DNA from: Oceanobacillus chungangensis
Lineage (GTDB): Bacteria; Bacillota; Bacilli; Bacillales; Amphibacillaceae
Assembly: GCF_003369565.1 (NCBI RefSeq)
Contig: NZ_PIOD01000025.1
Span: forward strand, 237,721 to 301,720
Length of the DNA: 64,000 nucleotides
Direction of reading: 5' to 3'
Below, piece after piece: positions 58,550 through 64,000 of this stretch (positions are counted from its first letter, which is position 1; every line of letters begins with the position of its first letter). A program made the position numbers and the translations under genes. The notes beneath the pieces are model-generated. The model was not told the DNA's origin. It did not search any database and saw nothing but the letters and a program-made list of their open reading frames with translations.

Positions 58550-60421
58550 ATGAAACAGACAAAATGGCTTTTGGCTCTAATGCTTGCATTGGTTCTAGTA
58601 TTAGCAGCATGTAGCAGCGGCGGAACTGATGAGGAGAAACCAGCTGATTCAGAAGATCCTGCTACAGACGAAGGTACAGATGAGGGTGCAGAGGAAGACG
58701 CTGACGCAGAAGAACCAGAAGAAGAGGCAGATAGTGGGGATAATCTATATTCAATCGATGACTTTAGCCCTGATAAGACAAACGAAGGGGATGCTATCGA
58801 TGGAGGTACACTAAACTACGGTTTAGTATCTGACACAGCTTTCGAAGGTATACTTAACCCAGTATTTTATGAAGGTAATCCAGACTTTCTTGTTATGAAA
58901 TTCTTTGAAGATGCTGATGGTCTTTTAAGTATTGAGAATGATAACTTTACTTATACACAAGATGGTGCAGCAGAGTGGGAAGTTGATGAAGCTGGCACAA
59001 CCTTTACAATTAAAATTCGTGATAATGTAAACTGGCATGATGGTGAACCAGTTAAAGCAGAAGATTTAGAATTTGCGCACGAAGTAATTGGCAGCCCAGA
59101 TTATACTGGAATGCGTTACTATGCAGTTGAAAATGTTGTTGGAATCGATGAGTATAATGCTGGAGAAGCAGATAAAATCTCTGGGATTGAAGTTGTCGAT
59201 GAAAAGACAATCAAAATTACATTTAAAGAAGCAAATCCATCATTATTAGCTGGTGGAATTTGGACTGCACCAATGCCAAAACATATTTTTAAGGATATTC
59301 CAGTAGCGGAGATGGCTGAAAGTGATGCTGTTCGAGTGAACCCAATTGGCTATGGACCATTTAAAGTAGAACAAATTACTCCAGGAGAATCTGTAACATA
59401 CACAGCAAACGAAGATTACTGGCAAGGTGCTCCGAAGCTTGATGGGGTAACATTAAAGGTAATTCCACCTACAACAGTAGCAAATGCATTAGAAACTGGT
59501 GAAGTTGATATAGCTCAACCATTCCCAACGGATCAGTATCCAGATGTTGAGCAAAAGCTGACGAATGTGGAATTCTTAGGGCAGCAAGAATTAGGTTATA
59601 CGTATATCGGCTTTAAATTAGGTAAATTTGATGCGAAAAAAGGTGAAAGTGTTACAGATCCAGATGCAAAAATGGCTGATGTAAACTTACGTAAGGCAAT
59701 GTGGTATGCAGTAGATAATAATGCAGTAGGTGAAAAATTCTATAATGGTCTGCGCTGGCAGGCAACAACATTGATTATTCCACCATTCAAAGAGTATCAC
59801 GATCCATCAATTGAAACACCAACATATGATCCGGAAGAAGCGAAGCGTATTTTAGATGAAGCTGGTTATGTAGATGTTGATGGTGATGGTCTTCGTGAAA
59901 ATCCTGATGGCGAAGAATTAGTGATTAATTTTGCTTCAATGTCAGGTGGAGATGTTGCAGAACCAATGGCAAACTATTATGTTCAAGCATGGAAAGCTGT
60001 TGGACTAAATGTTCAACTATTAGGTGGAGGACTAGTTGAATTTAACAGTTTCTATGATAAACTTGAAGGCGATGACGATGAAGTTGATGTTTATCAAGGC
60101 GCATGGGGTACTGGAACAGATGTAGACCAAACAGGATTATACGGTCGTAATGCTGGTTATAACTATACACGTTATACAAGTGAAAAGAATGATGAATTAC
60201 TAGCTGCAGGTGCATCAGAAGCTTCATTGGATCCTGCATATCATCAAGATATTTATAAACAATGGCAAGAATTAATGGTTGAAGATATTCCTCTATTCCC
60301 GACGCTTTACCGTTCTGAATTAACACCGGTTAACAACCGTGTGACAGACTTTTCGATTAAGGTATCATGGGTGAAATGGCATGAAGTTGGTGTAACTCAA
60401 GAAAAACCTTTACTTCCATAA
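58550..60421 (+). CDS. oppA: Oligopeptide-binding lipoprotein, OppA/DppE-like
   Basis: A 623-residue extracellular peptide-binding protein. The signal peptide MKQTKWLLALMLALVLVLAAC is processed at a lipobox ending in Cys21. It is followed by an unusually acidic spacer, residues about 25-65, made almost wholly of D, E and A with a few T, S, P and G. The mature SBP_bac_5 fold shows IKIRDNVNWHDGEPVKAED and PIGYGPFKVEQI. The last gene of the D-F-B-C-A order, it is closed by a terminator. ATG 58550 has a GGGGAGGG site; a longer frame from 58520 has none. The acidic spacer is in keeping with a salt-tolerant organism. Confidence 0.94.
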   Translation: MKQTKWLLALMLALVLVLAACSSGGTDEEKPADSEDPATDEGTDEGAEEDADAEEPEEEADSGDNLYSIDDFSPDKTNEGDAIDGGTLNYGLVSDTAFEGILNPVFYEGNPDFLVMKFFEDADGLLSIENDNFTYTQDGAAEWEVDEAGTTFTIKIRDNVNWHDGEPVKAEDLEFAHEVIGSPDYTGMRYYAVENVVGIDEYNAGEADKISGIEVVDEKTIKITFKEANPSLLAGGIWTAPMPKHIFKDIPVAEMAESDAVRVNPIGYGPFKVEQITPGESVTYTANEDYWQGAPKLDGVTLKVIPPTTVANALETGEVDIAQPFPTDQYPDVEQKLTNVEFLGQQELGYTYIGFKLGKFDAKKGESVTDPDAKMADVNLRKAMWYAVDNNAVGEKFYNGLRWQATTLIIPPFKEYHDPSIETPTYDPEEAKRILDEAGYVDVDGDGLRENPDGEELVINFASMSGGDVAEPMANYYVQAWKAVGLNVQLLGGGLVEFNSFYDKLEGDDDEVDVYQGAWGTGTDVDQTGLYGRNAGYNYTRYTSEKNDELLAAGASEASLDPAYHQDIYKQWQELMVEDIPLFPTLYRSELTPVNNRVTDFSIKVSWVKWHEVGVTQEKPLLP

Positions 60422-60440
60422 TTATTATAATTTCAAAGGG

Positions 60441-60470
60441 GGCTCGCTGTTGCAGCGGGTCTTCTTTTTA
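60441..60470 (+). terminator. Terminator of the opp operon
   Basis: GGCTCGCTG (60441-60449) pairs with CAGCGGGTC (60453-60461) with two G-U pairs, followed by a T-rich run. Confidence 0.8.
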
Positions 60471-60592
60471 TTAAAACGAAGTCCTTTCTGTAATCTGGGT
60501 ATTATTTATCATCTGTTTTCTATAGATTAGTAATATAATAGATATACTCTAGTTGGTAAATTTAGTGAATGATGATTACCGGGGGGATTATC

Positions 60593-61447
60593 ATGACACA
60601 GAAAATTGCAATTGCAATCTTACATGGTATGGGAACGCCGAAAGAGGATTTTGCAGACGATATAATCAAACGTATTTCCAAACGATTTTCCAGGAAGTTA
60701 TCTTGTGAAAATGCAGAAAATGAATTAGTATTCGAATCCGTTTTTTGGTCTTCGATATTTGAATCAAAGCAACTAGAATTATGGAAGAAGATGCAGGAAA
60801 GTGCACAACTGGATTTTCCACGGTTAAGACGGTTTATTATCGAATTTCTCGGTGATGCGATTGCATATCAGCCGACGATGTTCGGAAATCAAAATTATGA
60901 CAAAGTGCATGCATATGTTGCTTCTGCGATTAATCGGTTACGAAAAAAAGTTGGATCAGATGCTCCGCTTTGTGTGATCAGTCATAGCCTTGGTACCATT
61001 GTCGCGAGCAACTATTTTTATGATTTACAATTTAAGCGCAAAAATAGAGGGGCAGAAACGCGTCGCCGTATGAATCAAACTCCAATCGAGCAAGGTGAAA
61101 CCTTAACCCTATTCTATACTTTAGGAAGCCCTATGGTATTGTGGTCATTACGGTATACGGACTTTGGCATACCTATCATTATTCCTTCACCAAGGGTAAG
61201 CGAATTTTATCCAAATGTTGTTGGCGAATGGCTGAATTTTTATGATAAGGATGATATATTTGCTTACCCATTAAAAGGGATGAATGAAGCTTATAATCTG
61301 GCAGTTACAAAAGACATTGCTGTAAATGCAGGCGGAATCTTTACAAGCTGGAGCCCATTATCGCATCGTGATTATGACAAGGATAACGAGGTGATTGATC
61401 CAATCGTCAATGGCTTGGTTAGAACTTGGAGGAGTATAAACGGATAG
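60593..61447 (+). CDS. Alpha/beta hydrolase-like protein
   Basis: A 284-residue protein with a likely Ser-His hydrolase set. It opens with AIAILHGMGTP (an oxyanion-type HG motif), has CVISHSLGTIVASNYFYD with the nucleophile serine in S-H-S-L-G, and SPLSHRDYDKD near the C terminus for a catalytic histidine. There is no signal peptide. I cannot name the substrate; it may be an esterase or lipase. ATG 60593 was chosen as it follows a GGGGGGAT site. It lies between the opp operon and rpiA. Confidence 0.8.
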   Translation: MTQKIAIAILHGMGTPKEDFADDIIKRISKRFSRKLSCENAENELVFESVFWSSIFESKQLELWKKMQESAQLDFPRLRRFIIEFLGDAIAYQPTMFGNQNYDKVHAYVASAINRLRKKVGSDAPLCVISHSLGTIVASNYFYDLQFKRKNRGAETRRRMNQTPIEQGETLTLFYTLGSPMVLWSLRYTDFGIPIIIPSPRVSEFYPNVVGEWLNFYDKDDIFAYPLKGMNEAYNLAVTKDIAVNAGGIFTSWSPLSHRDYDKDNEVIDPIVNGLVRTWRSING

Positions 61448-61485
61448 GGTATAATATAAGTAAGCGCTACATTGGGAGGATAATC

Positions 61486-62166
61486 ATGTTGAATGAGACT
61501 GACAAGGCAAAGAAACATGTTGGAGAAGAAGCTGTACTTTATGTAAAGAATGGAATGAAAGTAGGTCTTGGATCAGGTTCGACTGTCTACTGGATGATTA
61601 GAAAGCTTGGAGAGCTAGTTCAGCAAGGTCTGAGAATTGAAGGGATACCATCATCTAATCAAACGGCACAATGGGCGAAGGAATTTGGAGTCCCATTGAC
61701 AGATTTCTCGAAAGTAGATAAGTTAGATATTACAATTGATGGTGCGGATGAAGTTGACTTGAATCTCAATTTGATTAAAGGTGGAGGTGGGGCGCTTTTA
61801 AGAGAAAAGGTCATTGCGAATGCAGCAAAAGAGTTGATTATTATTGCTGATAAATCAAAGTTCGTTACACATCTAGGGAAATTTCCTTTACCGATAGAAG
61901 TACTTCCGTTTGGCTGGGAAGTAACAGCAAAGCAAATTGGATTGCTCGGATGTCAGCCAATAATAAGGAAAAGAGATTTAGAAACCTTCGTTTCGGATAA
62001 TGGAAACTATATTTTAGACTGTTCTTTTGAGGAAATTAATGATCCACAAAAGCTGCATGAACAATTAATAGGAATTGTTGGTGTGGTGGAAACAGGATTA
62101 TTCGTCGATATGGCAAATAAAGTTATCGTAAGTAATGGAAGCGAGATAGAAGTTATTACATCCTAA
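61486..62166 (+). CDS. rpiA: Ribose-5-phosphate isomerase A
   Basis: The 226-residue isomerase of the pentose phosphate pathway. It has GLGSGSTVYWMIRKLGE, IDGADEVD with catalytic acids, and KGGGGALLREK. ATG 61486 follows GGGAGG; a longer frame from 61426 overlaps the previous gene. Bacillus subtilis itself mainly uses the B-type isomerase, so possession of RpiA is a lineage trait. Its neighbours give no metabolic clue. Confidence 0.96.
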   Translation: MLNETDKAKKHVGEEAVLYVKNGMKVGLGSGSTVYWMIRKLGELVQQGLRIEGIPSSNQTAQWAKEFGVPLTDFSKVDKLDITIDGADEVDLNLNLIKGGGGALLREKVIANAAKELIIIADKSKFVTHLGKFPLPIEVLPFGWEVTAKQIGLLGCQPIIRKRDLETFVSDNGNYILDCSFEEINDPQKLHEQLIGIVGVVETGLFVDMANKVIVSNGSEIEVITS

Positions 62167-62213
62167 TTTATTTTTTCAACAATATTTGACAAAACTCGGG
62201 GAGTGACAGGCAC

Positions 62214-62495
62214 ATGAAATATTTTGCGGCATTTTCACCAATGCTAGATACAGAGAAAAATGTTACATTTCGTCAGGATCATCTTGCTTATTTAAAAGAT
62301 AAAGCAGAGGAAGGCAAGGTCTTCGCAAAAGGGCGATTCACAGATGGAGTTGGTGGCTTAGTCATATACATAGCTGAAAATCTTAATGAAGTGGAAGAGA
62401 TTGTAAAACAAGATCCATATGTTGTCAGTGGAGCGAGAGGTTACGAAATCCACGAATGGGAAATGACGGTAGAAACGAGCTTGAATGAAGATTGA
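62214..62495 (+). CDS. YciI family protein
   Basis: A 93-residue protein of the YciI/YCII fold, with KYFAAFSPMLDTEKN, RQDHLAYLKDKAEEGKVFAKGRF (key H24-type histidine and Asp) and a late VVSGARGYEIHEW. Members are small dimeric enzymes or binding proteins of mostly unknown function. It has a GGGGAGTG site and lies 47 bases after rpiA, so a shared transcript is possible. Confidence 0.88.
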   Translation: MKYFAAFSPMLDTEKNVTFRQDHLAYLKDKAEEGKVFAKGRFTDGVGGLVIYIAENLNEVEEIVKQDPYVVSGARGYEIHEWEMTVETSLNED

Positions 62496-62535
62496 CAGTG
62501 AAGTGTTTCCTTTATATAATGGGCTAGATTAATAG

Positions 62536-62574
62536 GAGAGGTTCTTAGCTTAAACCCTCTATAAAAAACTAAGG
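62536..62574 (+). ncRNA. PreQ1-I riboswitch
   Basis: AGAGGTTCTTAGCTT is followed by AAACCCTCTATAAAA and AACTAAGGA, very close to the preQ1 class I consensus, with P1 AGAGG/CCTCT and the pseudoknot tail AACTAAG pairing to CTTAG. It lies upstream of queF, the classic target. Confidence 0.93.
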
Positions 62575-62592
62575 ACAGATGATGCTGAGATT

Positions 62593-62625
62593 ATGCCATG
62601 TGCCTTAGGGTACATGGCATTTTAG
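62593..62625 (+). terminator. PreQ1 riboswitch terminator
   Basis: ATGCCATGT (62593-62601) pairs with ACATGGCAT (62612-62620), followed by TTTT. The loop contains CCTTAGG, complementary to the TAAGG at the end of the aptamer, so the structures may be exclusive. Confidence 0.8.
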
Positions 62626-62652
62626 CGTACAAAAATAAGAGGAGATGTCAAA

Positions 62653-63141
62653 ATGGCGGAACAAGATTTATCGGGATTAACATTATTAGGCAATCAAGGG
62701 ACAAGCTATGATTTTGAATACAATCCGGAAGTACTGGAATCATTTGAAAATAAGCATCAAAATCGCGACTACTTTGTAAAATTTAACTGCCCAGAATTTA
62801 CAGCACTATGTCCAATTACCGCACAGCCTGATTTTGCGACAGTTTATATTAGTTATATTCCCAACGTGAAAATGGTTGAAAGCAAGTCATTAAAGTTATA
62901 TCTATTTAGTTTTCGAAATCATGGAGCATTCCACGAAGATACGATGAACATCATTATGAATGATTTAATCGAATTGATGGACCCACGCTATATTGAAGTA
63001 TGGGGGAAGTTTACACCAAGAGGCGGAATCTCGATTGATCCATATTGCAACTACGGAAAACCAGGAACGAAATATGAACAAATGGCAGATCATCGCATGA
63101 TGAATCACGACATGTATCCAGAAAAAATTGATAATCGCTAA
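62653..63141 (+). CDS. queF: NADPH-dependent 7-cyano-7-deazaguanine reductase
   Basis: The 162-residue QueF reduces preQ0 to preQ1 in queuosine synthesis. The nucleophile is Cys53 in [10 protein letters not shown] with Asp60 after it, matching the Bacillus subtilis Cys55/Asp62 pair, and [20 protein letters not shown] carries the substrate glutamate. The length fits the unimodular type. It is repressed by the preQ1 riboswitch upstream. ATG 62653 has GAGGAGATG before it. Confidence 0.97.
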   Translation: MAEQDLSGLTLLGNQGTSYDFEYNPEVLESFENKHQNRDYFVKFNCPEFTALCPITAQPDFATVYISYIPNVKMVESKSLKLYLFSFRNHGAFHEDTMNIIMNDLIELMDPRYIEVWGKFTPRGGISIDPYCNYGKPGTKYEQMADHRMMNHDMYPEKIDNR

Positions 63142-63146
63142 TTACA

Positions 63147-63178
63147 ATACGTCTTTCCTAGGGGGAGACGTATTTTTG
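63147..63178 (+). terminator. Terminator after queF
   Basis: ATACGTCT (63147-63154) pairs with AGACGTAT (63166-63173), leading into TTTTT. Confidence 0.85.
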
Positions 63179-63231
63179 TCAATGCAAGGATGTATATAGA
63201 GAACAATAGAATAGGTAAGCGTACGATAATA

Positions 63232-63267
63232 TTTCTCCTGTTAATTAGGGCTAATTAACAGGAGAAA
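63232..63267. repeat. Perfect 16-bp inverted repeat
   Basis: TTTCTCCTGTTAATTA (63232-63247) and its exact complement (63252-63267) around a GGGC loop. It sits 130 bases before the chromate transporter gene. It may be an operator or a transcript hairpin; there is no T run for a normal terminator. Confidence 0.6.
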
Positions 63268-63396
63268 TTGATATTCAATCAATATATATCTAGCGATGGA
63301 GGAAGTCTCGACTTCGATATGATAAAATAGATTATCACAGTAGTAATCTAAATTACAGATGGCAATAAATATATTTAAAAAAGGTTTGTGAAACTT

Positions 63397-63966
63397 ATGA
63401 GAACACAATGGAATATTTTTATGGCATTTTTTCGCTCTGGAATGCTTGGGTTTGGTGGTGGTCCTGCTTCTATTCCGTTAATTCAAAAAGAAGTGGTTGA
63501 GAAATACAACTGGATGACTGAGGAAGAATTTGGGGATATGTTGGCAATCGCTAACACTTTGCCAGGACCAATTGCGACAAAATTAGCTGGATATGTTGGT
63601 TACCGGATTTCTGGTTTTACAGGAATGTTAAATGGGGTATTTGCATCTATTTTTCCAACGATTATATTAATGATACTCCTATTAACATCACTTTCCTCCT
63701 TCAGAGATTTTGATTGGGTTCAGGGAATGACCGCTGCTGTTGTTCCTGTAGTAGGAATGATGATGGCCGTGCTAACTTGGGGTTTTGTGAAAAAGGCTGG
63801 AAAAGGTTTTGGCTGGGAAAAGGCGATTATCATTGGTGGCATTTTATTTATAGCATTGCAAATATTACATATACACCCAGGAATAATTATTGCTGTACTA
63901 TTAATTATTGCCCTAACACTCCGTGATAAACCACATGTCAGAAATAGTGGTGGAGGTAAATCATGA
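63397..63966 (+). CDS. Chromate transporter, first half
   Basis: A short (189-residue) CHR-family membrane protein, as in the two-gene transporters of Bacillus (YwrA/YwrB type). It has GMLGFGGGPASIPLIQKEVVEKYNW and ANTLPGPIATKLAGYVGYR, the CHR signatures, and about five hydrophobic segments. The start is uncertain between GTG 63388 and ATG 63397. The end overlaps the second-half gene by 4 bases. The usual role is export of chromate or uptake of a related anion. Confidence 0.9.
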   Translation: MRTQWNIFMAFFRSGMLGFGGGPASIPLIQKEVVEKYNWMTEEEFGDMLAIANTLPGPIATKLAGYVGYRISGFTGMLNGVFASIFPTIILMILLLTSLSSFRDFDWVQGMTAAVVPVVGMMMAVLTWGFVKKAGKGFGWEKAIIIGGILFIALQILHIHPGIIIAVLLIIALTLRDKPHVRNSGGGKS

Positions 63967-64000
63967 TCTATTGGCAATTATTTTTAGCCTTTTTTATTCC
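63963..64000 (+). CDS. Chromate transporter, second half (cut by window edge)
   Basis: Begins at ATG 63963, overlapping the previous stop as ATGA. The visible residues MIYWQLFLAFFI open a hydrophobic segment in the way the partner half of split CHR transporters does. Only 12 codons lie in the window. Confidence 0.7.
   Translation, partial: MIYWQLFLAFFI

Noticed and set aside
62500-62540. Possible small gene before the preQ1 switch
   Set aside because: No frame with a ribosome site is present. The sequence is accounted for by the promoter and aptamer region.

Overview
The window is a low-GC, endospore-forming Firmicute chromosome segment. It looks like a halotolerant Bacillaceae such as Oceanobacillus or a relative. 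This rests on a small acid-soluble spore protein gene, prkA/yhbH/spoVR sporulation genes, SAM (S-box), T-box and preQ1 riboswitches of the Bacillus type, strong GGAGG ribosome sites with many TTG/GTG starts, a highly acidic linker on the OppA-like lipoprotein, and a copy of a structured intergenic repeat common in Bacillaceae. No rRNA, tRNA, phage, insertion sequence or CRISPR array was seen.

Layout. 0-3 kb: ppx and the first part of ppk, both leftward (polyphosphate metabolism). 3-8.5 kb: prkA, yhbH and spoVR, with a small unknown gene between the last two. 8.6-13 kb: a small putative zinc-binding protein, an AAA ATPase, a broken rhodanese, a DeoR regulator with a Cof-type HAD phosphatase, and a GTPase with a hydrophobic tail. 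13.2-13.7 kb: a promoter, two roughly 30-residue peptides and a terminator. 13.8-18.3 kb: a TPR-like protein, an acyl-CoA synthetase, an unexplained non-coding block, and a YvrJ / DUF2922 / DUF1659 trio. 18.5-24.8 kb: an M19 dipeptidase, an RpiR regulator and an ECF-type transporter operon (S, fused A-A', T) ending in a PHP-domain protein; the substrate is unknown.

25-34 kb is a sulfur-scavenging island built around a compact divergent control region. Two sigma-A promoters point away from each other and each feeds its own SAM riboswitch with terminator. Leftward are an NADPH-FMN reductase and a DszA/NtaA-type monooxygenase. Rightward are an SfnG/SsuD-type monooxygenase, an ATP-grasp ligase of unknown product, an O-acetylhomoserine sulfhydrylase and an SsuABC-type sulfonate transporter. 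The likely flow is uptake of organosulfonates or sulfones, FMNH2-dependent release of sulfite, then assimilation into homocysteine.

34-53.8 kb is mainly amino-acid biosynthesis: ilvE, serA with a class V aminotransferase, ilvD, and the long ilvB-ilvH-ilvC-leuA-leuB-leuC-leuD-ilvA run behind a T-box, giving a full valine/leucine/isoleucine pathway. Candidate CcpA (cre) and CodY sites lie upstream of ilvD and ilvB. Also here are a YitT-type membrane protein, an SRPBCC protein, an SASP gene and a 320-bp tandem array of 16 twenty-base units. 54.4-60.5 kb is an opp/dpp peptide-transport operon (D-F-B-C-A) with a long, structured leader. 60.6-64 kb holds an alpha/beta hydrolase-like protein, rpiA, a YciI protein, a preQ1-riboswitch-controlled queF and a split chromate transporter cut by the window end.

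The strongest candidates for something new are the ATP-grasp enzyme inside the SAM-riboswitch sulfur island, the two-peptide micro-operon at 13.3 kb, and the orphan ECF transporter locus.
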